Positions 1 through 6,452 are shown, counted from the first letter of the stretch. The stretch: 7,359 bases of DNA from Bacteroidota bacterium (GCA_013203545.1 JABMQA010000530.1:1-7359); one strand, 5' to 3'. Notes: generated by a model not told the origin, from the letters alone. Translations and numbers: made by a program.

Positions 1-94
1 TCATAAATTTACTTTGTTTTCGAAAGAAATCTACGTTCCCGTTTTTCCTGATGATTGCTTCGATGTATTCCGGACTTATAAATTCAGCAGTCAT
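1..94 (-). CDS. N-terminal fragment of an unrecognised protein, cut by the window edge
   Basis: Reading leftwards from an ATG at 94-92, 31 codons stay open to the window edge (begins MTAEFISPEYIEAIIRKNG). It lies 50 bases beyond the rarA stop, on the same strand. I do not recognise the family, and the visible part has no signal peptide or membrane segment; it looks like a soluble, charged, helical N-terminus. The ATG at 94 is preferred because a -7 box (TAAATTTG on the minus strand, 135-128) lies just upstream, after the rarA stop. The same frame is also open further upstream to an ATG at 184-182, inside the rarA 3' end, with a GGAGGAG-like stretch before it. That longer form would begin MAPFKVGEEVWLLSL and overlap rarA, so the start is uncertain. 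The SD-like stretch may simply be the rarA codons for Glu-Glu-Glu-Thr. Confidence 0.5.
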   Translation of the reverse strand, partial: MTAEFISPEYIEAIIRKNGNVDFFRKQSKFM

Positions 95-127
95 ATTTTC
101 ACAATATTCATCATTTTTTTTGAATTT

Positions 128-135
128 CAAATTTA
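128..135 (-). promoter_or_regulatory. Candidate Bacteroidota -7 box for the edge gene
   Basis: The minus strand reads TAAATTTG here, an exact match to the Bacteroidota -7 consensus TAnnTTTG. It sits ten bases past the rarA stop and 33 bases before the ATG at 94. No TTTG was found at the expected -33 distance, so the call rests on one box in AT-rich DNA. Confidence 0.35.
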
Positions 136-144
136 CTGATAAAC

Positions 145-1416
145 TCAGTAGCCATACTTCTTCCCCCACCTTGAACGGAGCCATTTCCGGGTCTCCTCCT
201 CCCGTGCATTTTTTCCCGGTTCAAAAAATTTCGTCCCTTTTATCTTTTCAGGTAAGAATTCAAGATCAACAAAGTTTTTTTCGTATTTGTGGGCATATTT
301 GTAATCTTTCCCGTATCCGATATCCTTCATCAGTTTGGTGGGTGCATTGCGTATATGCAAGGGAACCGGCAGGTCGCCGGTTTTGCGAACAAGCGCCAGT
401 GCATCGTCGATGGCCATATAGGTGGAGTTGCTTTTTGGGGAAGTTGCCAGGTAAACGGCGGTTTGCGAAAGGATGATCCGCCCCTCGGGCCAGCCGATCT
501 TGTTGATGGCATCGAAACAGGCATTGGCTAACAGCAGCGCATTTGGGTTGGCATTGCCAATGTCCTCGGAGGCAAGGATCACCAGGCGGCGTGCTATGAA
601 TTTCGGATCTTCACCACCTTCGATCATCCTGGCCAGCCAGTAAACGGCGGCATTGGGATCGCTTCCGCGCATCGACTTGATGAATGCCGAAATGATATCA
701 TAATGCTGTTCCCCCGCTTTGTCGTAAATGGCCATGTTTTGCTGGATGGTTTCGATGACCAGATCGTTGGTAATCTTTATGGGGCTTTGTTTGCTATTGG
801 CGTTTGCTACCAGTTCGATGGCATTAAAAAGCTTACGTGCGTCGCCACCCGACACCCTAAGCAGCGCTTCATTTTCTTCAATTTCGATAGCCTTTTTCAG
901 GGAATTTTCAAGGTATATTTCGGCGTTGTTGAGCATTTTCAGCAGGTGATCTTTTTCGAGCGGTTTTAAGATATAAACCTGGCACCTTGATAACAAAGGT
1001 GAGATCACTTCGAAAGAGGGGTTTTCGGTGGTGGCGCCTATCAGCGTTATGATGCCGCTTTCAACAGCCCCCAGGAGGGAGTCCTGCTGCGATTTGCTGA
1101 ACCGGTGTATTTCGTCGATGAATAAAATGGCATTGTCTTCTGACCTTGCTTTATCGATAACTGCCCGAACATCTTTCACGCCCGAATTTACAGCGCTGAG
1201 CGTATAAAAGGGCCGGCTCAGGGATTTTGATATGATAAATGCTAATGTGGTTTTTCCAACACCCGGAGGGCCCCAAAGGATCATGGATGGTATGTTTCCG
1301 GATTCGATACTCCGGCGCAGTATGGCATTTTTACCCAAAAGGTGTTCCTGGCCAATGTAACCATCCAGGGATGATGGGCGTAAAATTTCGGCAAGTGGCG
1401 CTTGTTGTGATGGCAT
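145..1416 (-). CDS. rarA: RarA/MgsA family AAA+ ATPase (replication-associated recombination protein A)
   Basis: A 423-residue AAA+ ATPase of the RarA/MgsA/WRNIP1 family, which acts at stalled or gapped replication forks and is related to clamp-loader subunits. Visible motifs, numbered from the chosen start: Walker A GPPGVGKTT at 49-57, Walker B LFIDEIHRF with D101 and E102, sensor-1 GATTENPSF at 127-135, and the arginine-finger segment LLSRC with R144. The C-terminal half contains the family segment ISAFIKSMRGSDPNAAVYWL followed by RLVILASEDIGNA, belonging to the tetramerisation region. Length is close to the family norm. The frame extends upstream to a GTG at 1437, but ATG at 1416 is preferred: it gives the expected start MPSQQAPLAEILRP, and a -7 box at 1447-1440 would put transcription initiation near the GTG. 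It lies 38 bases after yjbQ and may be both co-transcribed and separately expressed. The C-terminus KWLRSRWGKKYGY looks intact. Confidence 0.95.
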   Translation of the reverse strand: MPSQQAPLAEILRPSSLDGYIGQEHLLGKNAILRRSIESGNIPSMILWGPPGVGKTTLAFIISKSLSRPFYTLSAVNSGVKDVRAVIDKARSEDNAILFIDEIHRFSKSQQDSLLGAVESGIITLIGATTENPSFEVISPLLSRCQVYILKPLEKDHLLKMLNNAEIYLENSLKKAIEIEENEALLRVSGGDARKLFNAIELVANANSKQSPIKITNDLVIETIQQNMAIYDKAGEQHYDIISAFIKSMRGSDPNAAVYWLARMIEGGEDPKFIARRLVILASEDIGNANPNALLLANACFDAINKIGWPEGRIILSQTAVYLATSPKSNSTYMAIDDALALVRKTGDLPVPLHIRNAPTKLMKDIGYGKDYKYAHKYEKNFVDLEFLPEKIKGTKFFEPGKNAREEETRKWLRSRWGKKYGY

Positions 1417-1439
1417 AGTCCTGTTTTTCCTGATCACAG

Positions 1440-1468
1440 CAAAGATAAATTATTTCAGGCTTCACAAA
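1440..1468 (-). promoter_or_regulatory. Candidate promoter for rarA
   Basis: On the minus strand TATCTTTG (1447-1440) matches the Bacteroidota -7 box TAnnTTTG exactly and is followed by C, as at several boxes in this window. A TTTG (1468-1465) lies 17 bases upstream, slightly closer than the usual 19-21. Initiation would fall near 1434, giving a leader of about 18 bases before the rarA ATG. The -33 element and part of the spacer overlap the last codons of yjbQ, so rarA could be expressed independently of the upstream operon. Confidence 0.4.
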
Positions 1469-1859
1469 TTGTAATGGCTATTTTTCTGGATGACCTTGGC
1501 CCGTCAAATTCGCAGAAGAATATATTTTGCCATGTGGAGAGACCCATTTTACCGTCGATGATGGGGATTGTTTCACTGGGTCCTACAATTCCTGCTTTGA
1601 GGTGGGCATCGCCGTTTCCGTCCTGTGCGTCATGTAACCAAACACCATTTGGGATCACCTTGTTAAGTAAGTTTATAACATCAGTCTGGACGGATTCATC
1701 CCAGTTTTCCTGGATCATGATGGCTGCGGTTGCCCCCTGTGCGTAAACATTTACTGTACCGGTTTTAACGCCACATTTATCAACAAACCTGTTGATGGTA
1801 TCTGTGATATCATACAGTGCATTTTGCCTGTCTGTGCTGATTTCGATGATTTTCTGCAT
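1455..1859 (-). CDS. YjbQ/UPF0047 family protein (annotated as secondary thiamine-phosphate synthase enzyme)
   Basis: A 134-residue protein that spans a whole YjbQ/UPF0047 domain. Members fold into a small oligomeric enzyme-like protein; some show weak thiamine-phosphate synthase activity, but the physiological role is not settled. Family signatures: ISTDRQN at 8-13, ITDTI near 18-22, IQENWDESVQTD at 49-60, the histidine-rich stretch WLHDAQDGNGDAHLKAG at 74-90 (H76, D84, H86), GPSETIPI at 93-100, and the terminal TWQNIFFCEFDGPR at 109-122. The frame continues upstream to 1970, but ATG at 1859 is chosen because it gives the canonical start MQKIIEISTDRQ and sits 4 bases after the preceding stop; the extra 37 codons overlap the membrane-protein gene and look non-coding. 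The block usually written HTTAA in this family reads GATAA here (42-46), which I also remember from other Bacteroidota members. It is probably translated from the uvrA operon message. Confidence 0.9.
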   Translation of the reverse strand: MQKIIEISTDRQNALYDITDTINRFVDKCGVKTGTVNVYAQGATAAIMIQENWDESVQTDVINLLNKVIPNGVWLHDAQDGNGDAHLKAGIVGPSETIPIIDGKMGLSTWQNIFFCEFDGPRSSRKIAITICEA

Positions 1860-1863
1860 AGTG

Positions 1864-2181
1864 TTATTGATTGAAATTCCGGTAAAGGTCCATAACCAGG
1901 CAGGAAGTTGCCCGACACCCGATAGATTTTTTACAATACACAAAAAACCTGGTTCCGGTGTATTGTCCAAGGAAAAATAAAATTACGCCAACGACGAAAG
2001 TAGGCCATGAATATCCGAACCCAAATATTGCCCTTGAAGCTACAATTGGTAAAACCGGGAGGTGTATGGCCAGGTACCACTGAAAAGAGAACCTTCTTAC
2101 GTTCGTCCGCCAGTATCCAAACGGAATGTTAAGGATATAAATCCAGAAGAAAAATAATATGAAAGATAAGGCCGGTGGCAT
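1864..2181 (-). CDS. Small predicted inner-membrane protein, function unknown
   Basis: A 105-residue hydrophobic protein with three likely membrane helices: roughly residues 3-20 (an Phe/Leu/Ile run), 35-57 (WYLAIHLPVLPIVASRAIFG) and 60-80 (PTFVVGVILFFLGQYTG). Between helices 1 and 2 is the motif LNIPFGYWRTNVRRFSFQW, rich in positive charge, which I associate with small uncharacterised membrane proteins but cannot assign to a named family. The start lies 6 bases after the uvrA stop and the stop 4 bases before the yjbQ start, so it is very likely translated from the same message. The last 23 residues (after VYC) are polar with three cysteines in all from residue 83 onward and do not continue the membrane pattern; this could be a cytoplasmic tail or a sign that the natural C-terminus was altered by a frameshift. 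No catalytic residues can be named. Confidence 0.75.
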   Translation of the reverse strand: MPPALSFILFFFWIYILNIPFGYWRTNVRRFSFQWYLAIHLPVLPIVASRAIFGFGYSWPTFVVGVILFFLGQYTGTRFFVYCKKSIGCRATSCLVMDLYRNFNQ

Positions 2182-2187
2182 GTGATT

Positions 2188-5022
2188 TTAATTCAGTTTT
2201 TGTTTGATGTACTTGCCGGTGAATGACTTTTCGCAATGAATGATTTCTTCGGGTGTGCCTTCAAACACCAGTTCACCACCTCCATCACCACCCTCCGGGC
2301 CCAGGTCGATGATCCAGTCGGCTGTTTTAACTACATCCGGATTATGCTCGATGACAATAATTGTGTGCCCGTTTTCTATCAGGGCATTAAACGATGTGAG
2401 TAGTTTATTGATGTCATGAAAATGAAGCCCGGTGGTGGGTTCATCAAAAATAAACATGGTGGGATGCTCTGATGACCCTTTGGTGAGGAATGAAGCCAGC
2501 TTGATGCGCTGGGCTTCACCGCCTGATAGTGTGCTTGAGGATTGGCCAAGTTTCAGATAACCCAGGCCCACATCCTGTAAAGGTTGTAGCTTTGTAAGGA
2601 TTCGTTTTTCACCGGCTTTTGACTTTTTGTCCATACCGAAAAAATCGATCGCCTGGTTGATGGTCATATTCAGAATGTCGCTGATATTTTTGCCATGGTA
2701 TGTGATGTCAAGGACTTCATCTTTAAAGCGTTTTCCTCCACAGGATTCACATTTTAAATAGATGTCGGCCATAAATTGCATTTCAATTTTAACAACCCCT
2801 TCCCCCTCGCATTCGTCACAACGGCCTCCCTGAATGTTGAAGGAAAAATAGCCTGGTTTGTAACCCCTCACCCTGGCAAGTTGCTGGTCGGCAAACAGGG
2901 ACCGTATTTCGTCGTAAGCCTTCACATATGTTGCAGGATTTGACCTGGATGACCTGCCTATGGGATTCTGATCGACAAATTCAACGGCCTCAATTCTTTT
3001 GATGTCACCCTGAATTCTGTCATATTTTCCCATGTTGTCGGTGTAACCACCCAGATGCCTTTTAAGGACAGGGAATAATATATTCCGTACCAGTGAAGAT
3101 TTGCCCGAACCGCTGACACCTGTAATAACAGTTAAAACATGTAATGGGAATTTTACAGCAATGTTTTTAAGATTATTCTCCCTGCATCCCCTGATCTCAA
3201 TAAAATCATTCCAATTACGCCGCTTTTCAGGAATACTGATTTCAAGATCGCCGTTCAGGTATTTGGCCGTAAAACTTTCTTTACTATTCAACAGTTCATG
3301 GAGCGGACCGCTAAATACCAATTCGCCGCCGAGGAATCCGGCGAGCGGACCAACATCAATGATCTGATCGGCAGAACGAATTATTTCCTCGTCATGTTCT
3401 ACAACGATCACGGTATTTCCTATCTTTTTTAACCTTTTCAATACCCTGATCAGCCTGTGTGTATCACGCGGGTGTAAGCCAATGCTGGGCTCATCAAGAA
3501 TATACATCGACCCTACCAGGCTGCTTCCCAGGGATGTGGCAAGGTTTATCCGTTGGGATTCACCACCCGAAAGCGTTGAGGACAATCGGTTAAGGGTTAT
3601 GTATTCCAGCCCCACATCACATAAAAAGGTTATCCGGCTGCTTAATTCTTTTAATATCCGTTTAGCAATGGTTTGTTCATAATCTGAAAGCGTCAGGTCA
3701 TTAAAAAAGTTACTCAGTAGTTTCAATGGCATTAATACCAATTCGCTGATCGACTTACCTGCAACTTTAACATAATTTGCATCTTTCCGCAACCGGGTTC
3801 CATGGCACTCGGGGCAAACTGTTTTCCCGCGATATCTTGAAAGCATTACCCTGTACTGGATTTTATAGGTTTGCTCTTCAACCTGCCTGAAAAACTCGTT
3901 TATCCCATCAAAATATTCGTTTCCGGCCCATAAAAGTTTTTTATAATAATCAGACAGTTCGAAATAGGGTTTGTGAATGGGAAACTTGAATTTGTATGAA
4001 TTCAATACCAGTATTTCTTTCCATTGCCCCATCTTCTCACCTTTCCATGGTGCTATAGCACCATCAAAAACAGAGAGGCTTTTGTCAGGCACAACCAGAT
4101 CCTCGTCAATACCGATGATACTGCCAAACCCTTCGCATCTCTTGCAAGCACCAAAAGGATTGTTGTAGCTGAAAAGGTTTTCAGTTGGCTCTTCAAAGGT
4201 AATCCCGTCGGCTTCAAATTTATTGGAGAACGATTCAGTGGTGGATTGATCTCCCGAAGAAATCTCAATCGAACAGATGCCATCCCCTTCATAGAAAGCC
4301 ATCTGTATGGAATCGGCTAACCGGGACCTGATATCCTCATCATCTTTATGGATAACGAGCCTGTCGATAACAATTTTTATAGCAGATGTCTTGTCCTCAA
4401 GTAAGTTTACATCAGCTATCGTATCTTCAATTTTAATGATCTCATTATTGAATAATATTCTGGTAAACCCTTGTTGTAGCAAAATGGTGAGTTGATCCTT
4501 TAAACTTCTGTCGGGTTTCATGAGTAAGGAGGCTGTAATGAAAATTTTGGTATCTTCATCCAGGCTTTCAATGAAATTAACCACATCAGTCACCGAATGC
4601 CGTTTTACCTCCAGTCCGGAAACAGGTGAAATTGTATGGCCTATCCGGGCAAACAATAATTTAAGGTAGTCATAGATTTCAGTTGATGTGCCCACAGTAG
4701 ATCGCGGGTTTCGGGTGTTGACCCTTTGTTCGATAGCGATGGCGGGAGAGATGCCGGCGATATAATCAACCTCTGGTTTTTGCATCCTGCCTAAAAACTG
4801 CCGCGCATAGGAACTCAGGCTCTCAACATAGCGGCGTTGTCCATCGGCATATAGTGTGTCGAATGCAAGTGACGATTTTCCCGAACCGGATAATCCTGTA
4901 ATAACAATCAGCCGATTCCTTTCGATGGTTACATCTATGTTTTTTAAATTATGAACCCGGGCCCCCTTTATAATTATGTGGGTTTTCGGATTAGGGCCTT
5001 TGGTGTTTCTTTCAACTGTCAT
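2188..5022 (-). CDS. uvrA: UvrA, excinuclease ABC subunit A
   Basis: A 944-residue UvrA, the dimeric damage-sensing ATPase of nucleotide excision repair that loads UvrB at lesions; length matches the family. Two ABC modules are complete. Module I: Walker A GLSGSGKSS (43-51), signature LSGGESQ (484-490), Walker B YILDEPSIGLHP with D510 and E511. Module II: Walker A GVSGSGKSS (635-643), signature LSGGEAQ (832-838), Walker B FIFDEPTTGLH with D860 and E861. The C-terminal zinc module is intact (C735, C738, C758, C761). In the first zinc module only the second Cys pair remains (C293, C296); the expected first pair is replaced by FSNKFEADG around 265-273. A further CPEC pair is at 403-406. No SD sequence precedes the ATG at 5022, as is common in Bacteroidota. 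It heads the leftward operon with the membrane protein and yjbQ and is divergent from the sigma gene. Confidence 0.98.
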   Translation of the reverse strand: MTVERNTKGPNPKTHIIIKGARVHNLKNIDVTIERNRLIVITGLSGSGKSSLAFDTLYADGQRRYVESLSSYARQFLGRMQKPEVDYIAGISPAIAIEQRVNTRNPRSTVGTSTEIYDYLKLLFARIGHTISPVSGLEVKRHSVTDVVNFIESLDEDTKIFITASLLMKPDRSLKDQLTILLQQGFTRILFNNEIIKIEDTIADVNLLEDKTSAIKIVIDRLVIHKDDEDIRSRLADSIQMAFYEGDGICSIEISSGDQSTTESFSNKFEADGITFEEPTENLFSYNNPFGACKRCEGFGSIIGIDEDLVVPDKSLSVFDGAIAPWKGEKMGQWKEILVLNSYKFKFPIHKPYFELSDYYKKLLWAGNEYFDGINEFFRQVEEQTYKIQYRVMLSRYRGKTVCPECHGTRLRKDANYVKVAGKSISELVLMPLKLLSNFFNDLTLSDYEQTIAKRILKELSSRITFLCDVGLEYITLNRLSSTLSGGESQRINLATSLGSSLVGSMYILDEPSIGLHPRDTHRLIRVLKRLKKIGNTVIVVEHDEEIIRSADQIIDVGPLAGFLGGELVFSGPLHELLNSKESFTAKYLNGDLEISIPEKRRNWNDFIEIRGCRENNLKNIAVKFPLHVLTVITGVSGSGKSSLVRNILFPVLKRHLGGYTDNMGKYDRIQGDIKRIEAVEFVDQNPIGRSSRSNPATYVKAYDEIRSLFADQQLARVRGYKPGYFSFNIQGGRCDECEGEGVVKIEMQFMADIYLKCESCGGKRFKDEVLDITYHGKNISDILNMTINQAIDFFGMDKKSKAGEKRILTKLQPLQDVGLGYLKLGQSSSTLSGGEAQRIKLASFLTKGSSEHPTMFIFDEPTTGLHFHDINKLLTSFNALIENGHTIIVIEHNPDVVKTADWIIDLGPEGGDGGGELVFEGTPEEIIHCEKSFTGKYIKQKLN

Positions 5023-5087
5023 TGCGCGCTATTAGGGATTGGTGGCATGTTTTTTGTAAAGTTTAGCTGATTTTGTCAGAGAGGAGA

Positions 5088-5095
5088 CAAAAGTA
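5088..5095 (-). promoter_or_regulatory. Candidate -7 box of the uvrA promoter
   Basis: The minus strand reads TACTTTTG, an exact TAnnTTTG match, 65 bases before the uvrA ATG; initiation would fall near 5081, giving a leader of about 58 bases. No TTTG or TTG was found at the expected -33 spacing. Its upstream region overlaps the opposed sigma-gene promoter, so the two may interfere. I saw no obvious LexA-like palindrome nearby. Confidence 0.4.
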
Positions 5096-5102
5096 AAAAA
5101 AA

Positions 5103-5133
5103 TTTGGTGATTGTTAATTAATAACTATATTTG
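5103..5133 (+). promoter_or_regulatory. Bacteroidota-type promoter for the sigma factor gene
   Basis: TTTG at 5103-5106 and TATATTTG at 5126-5133 are separated by 19 bases, matching the -33/-7 architecture recognised by the primary sigma factor of Bacteroidota. Initiation is expected around 5139-5141, leaving a leader of about 112 bases before the ATG at 5253. This is the best promoter in the window and suggests housekeeping rather than purely autoregulated expression of the sigma gene. Confidence 0.6.
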
Positions 5134-5240
5134 CATCACCAAAAGGGTTTTAAGAATTGAAATTCATAAGTAATACTAACCTAAAATTGAGGAGGGCCGA
5201 TTATCGAATAAATTTCTACTAATTGATAATGAACATAAGA

Positions 5241-5246
5241 AAGGAG
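5241..5246 (+). promoter_or_regulatory. Ribosome binding site that decides the sigma factor start
   Basis: AAGGAG lies 6 bases before the ATG at 5253. In-frame alternatives (TTG at 5223, ATG at 5229) lie upstream of this SD and have no SD of their own at a proper distance, so 5253 is chosen. A clear SD is noteworthy because most other genes here lack one. Confidence 0.6.
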
Positions 5247-5252
5247 ACGCAT

Positions 5253-5840
5253 ATGAAGACTCAAATTCCAGCGGACAAGGAGTTGATTAGTAGATATTTG
5301 AATGGTAATCAAGTTAGCCTCGAAAAACTCATCCAACGTCATCAAAACAGGGTTTTTGCCTACATCCTTATGGTGGTAAAAGACAAGCAACTTGCTGATG
5401 ATATTTTCCAGGATACCTTCATAAAAGTAATCAATACCATTAGATCCGGCGCCTACAAGGAAGAAGGTAAATTTATTCAATGGGTAATGCGGATTGCGCA
5501 TAATTTAATTATTGACTTTTTCAGAAAATCAAAGCGGATACCCGTTGTTGAAAATGATAATGATGATTTCGATATTTTTGATACCATCAAATTTACCGAC
5601 CCTTCAATTGAAGATCAGATAATAACGGATCAAATTCATGCAGATGTCAGAAAACTGATTGAACTGTTGCCACCCGAACAAAAGGAGGTTTTGGTTATGA
5701 GGCACTATTCCGAAATGAGTTTCAAGGACATTGCCGAACAAACGGATGTGAGCATTAATACTGCTCTTGGTAGGATGCGATATGCATTGATCAACCTTCG
5801 GAAAATAATCAAAGAGAAAAATGTAATACTCACCAAGTAA
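5253..5840 (+). CDS. ECF-type RNA polymerase sigma factor (sigma-70 family)
   Basis: A 195-residue group 4 (ECF) sigma factor that would bind core RNA polymerase and direct it to a dedicated promoter set. Region 2 covers about residues 22-95, with the core-binding stretch LADDIFQDTFIKVIN (47-61) and the promoter-melting/-10 recognition stretch KFIQWVMRIAHNLIIDFFRK (73-92). An acidic linker follows (about 99-128, rich in Asp and Glu). Region 4 runs from about 130 to 188, with LPPEQKEVLVMRHYSEMSF leading into the helix-turn-helix DIAEQTDVSINTALGRMRYAL. There is no region 1 or 3. The sequence strongly resembles a conserved Bacteroidota ECF sigma whose regulon I cannot name. It has a consensus housekeeping promoter and ends in its own terminator, so it is not obviously co-transcribed with an anti-sigma factor; the 88-residue protein downstream is the only nearby candidate. 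Confidence 0.93.
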   Translation: MKTQIPADKELISRYLNGNQVSLEKLIQRHQNRVFAYILMVVKDKQLADDIFQDTFIKVINTIRSGAYKEEGKFIQWVMRIAHNLIIDFFRKSKRIPVVENDNDDFDIFDTIKFTDPSIEDQIITDQIHADVRKLIELLPPEQKEVLVMRHYSEMSFKDIAEQTDVSINTALGRMRYALINLRKIIKEKNVILTK

Positions 5841-5872
5841 GGTGTATGCATATTACAAGGTTCAAAAAAATC

Positions 5873-5904
5873 AGGATACCCATTCATACGGATATCCTTT
5901 TTTT
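5873..5904 (+). terminator. Intrinsic terminator after the sigma factor gene
   Basis: AGGATACC (5873-5880) pairs with GGATATCCT (5890-5898) with one bulged A, enclosing a 9-base loop, followed by a run of T interrupted by A up to 5910. It starts 32 bases after the sigma stop. An A-run on the left side (5864-5870) means it could also stop minus-strand transcription. It separates the sigma transcript from the next gene. Confidence 0.7.
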
Positions 5905-6001
5905 ATTTTTAACCCGTACTGTTCATACTGCTTGTAGCGCTGTATTGCCTTTTGGGAATATTAAGAAATTGGTGTTGAAAACTTATTGTGATTCTTTGTT
6001 G

Positions 6002-6033
6002 TTTGATTGAGATTTTAAATTATAGTACCTGTG
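6002..6033 (+). promoter_or_regulatory. Candidate promoter for the 88-residue protein
   Basis: TTTG (6002-6005) is followed after 20 bases by TACCTGTG (6026-6033), which fits the Bacteroidota -7 box TAnnTTTG with one mismatch. Initiation would be near 6040, a leader of about 60 bases. A TATAGT at 6021-6026 overlaps it but is less relevant in this phylum. The upstream terminator makes a separate promoter necessary. Confidence 0.4.
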
Positions 6034-6099
6034 AAATAATCAGTCCTTTTTGGTCGTTAGCTATTTCGTAAATCGAGTTATTAACTTACCAAGGAGCCT

Positions 6100-6366
6100 A
6101 TGCAACAATTTAACACGCTTAATGATCTGATATTTTTCGCCTACAATGAATCCGACATTCCTAATGCCAACGAGTATCATAAATTGATTGATGCTGATCA
6201 AAAGCTCACCAGACAGTACAGAACTGTTTTAAAACTGAAAAATGGTTTTAGGAAGCTCAAAGTCGGACCCAGCGAAATTACCATCAGAAATATTCTGAAT
6301 TATTCAAGTGCATTATCTGTAACAAACACCAAATGTGCAGGTAAAATCAGTTTACTTTTAAACTAA
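6100..6366 (+). CDS. Small basic protein of unknown function, possible sigma-factor partner
   Basis: An 88-residue soluble protein with no signal peptide, membrane helix or zinc motif (a single Cys at 79). AAGGAG (6091-6096) lies 3 bases before the ATG, supporting the start. The first 70 residues look helical: LNDLIFFAYNESDIPNANEY, then a Lys/Arg-rich helix about 33-54, then PSEITIRNILNYSSA at 58-71. The pattern of an N-terminal LI.F.YNE helix, a middle basic helix and a C-terminal IL.YS motif recalls small Bacteroidota proteins found next to ECF sigma factors that resemble the N-terminal domain of anti-sigma factors. That link is from memory and not proven. The final 17 residues look disordered. 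It has its own promoter and terminator, so it is a single-gene unit between the sigma gene and nth. Confidence 0.8.
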   Translation: MQQFNTLNDLIFFAYNESDIPNANEYHKLIDADQKLTRQYRTVLKLKNGFRKLKVGPSEITIRNILNYSSALSVTNTKCAGKISLLLN

Positions 6367-6387
6367 TTATCACCCAAAAGGGGATAA
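6367..6387 (+). other. Small hairpin abutting the stop codon of the 88-residue protein
   Basis: TTATC (6367-6371) pairs with GATAA (6383-6387), and CCC (6373-6375) with GGG (6380-6382), leaving a bulged A and an AAAA loop. It begins on the base after the stop codon and comes before the stronger terminator. It may help protect the 3' end of the message; it is too short and lacks a T-run, so it is not called a terminator. Confidence 0.4.
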
Positions 6388-6398
6388 TAAAAAAACAC

Positions 6399-6435
6399 AA
6401 AGCCGCCTGAAATTAATGGCGGCTTTATTATTTTT
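6399..6435 (+). terminator. Strong intrinsic terminator after the 88-residue protein
   Basis: AAAGCCGCC (6399-6407) pairs perfectly with GGCGGCTTT (6418-6426), a 9-bp stem with a 10-base loop, followed by ATTATTTTT. It is the clearest terminator in the window. The complementary A-run also gives a possible stop for minus-strand transcription. Its T-rich tail overlaps the -7 box of nth. Confidence 0.85.
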
Positions 6436-6436
6436 G
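6429..6436 (+). promoter_or_regulatory. Candidate -7 box for nth inside the terminator tail
   Basis: TATTTTTG is an exact TAnnTTTG match followed by C. Initiation would fall around 6442-6445, only about 10 bases before the TTG at 6453, so the nth message would be nearly leaderless. No good TTTG lies at the -33 distance, where the terminator stem sits instead. Confidence 0.4.
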
Positions 6437-6452
6437 CAAAAAATTGGCGGCC

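Noticed and set aside
51..476. A 141-codon plus-strand open frame opposite the rarA 3' end
   Set aside because: It is antisense to rarA, has low-complexity composition and no recognisable motif; rarA on the other strand is unambiguous.
1417..1437. GTG start extending RarA by seven residues
   Set aside because: MPSQQAPLAEILRP at 1416 matches the family start, and the candidate -7 box places initiation close to the GTG.
1860..1970. N-terminal extension of yjbQ by 37 codons
   Set aside because: It overlaps the membrane-protein gene, has no family similarity, and the canonical start MQKIIEIS is available at 1859.
5181..5501. A 106-codon minus-strand open frame over the sigma leader and 5' part
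   Set aside because: It overlaps a confident sigma factor gene on the opposite strand and its promoter-proximal leader, and shows no motif.
6021..6026. E. coli-like -10 TATAGT with TTGTTT 16 bases upstream
   Set aside because: Possible by composition, but the overlapping TTTG/TACCTGTG pair fits the phylum's promoter type better; only that one is listed.
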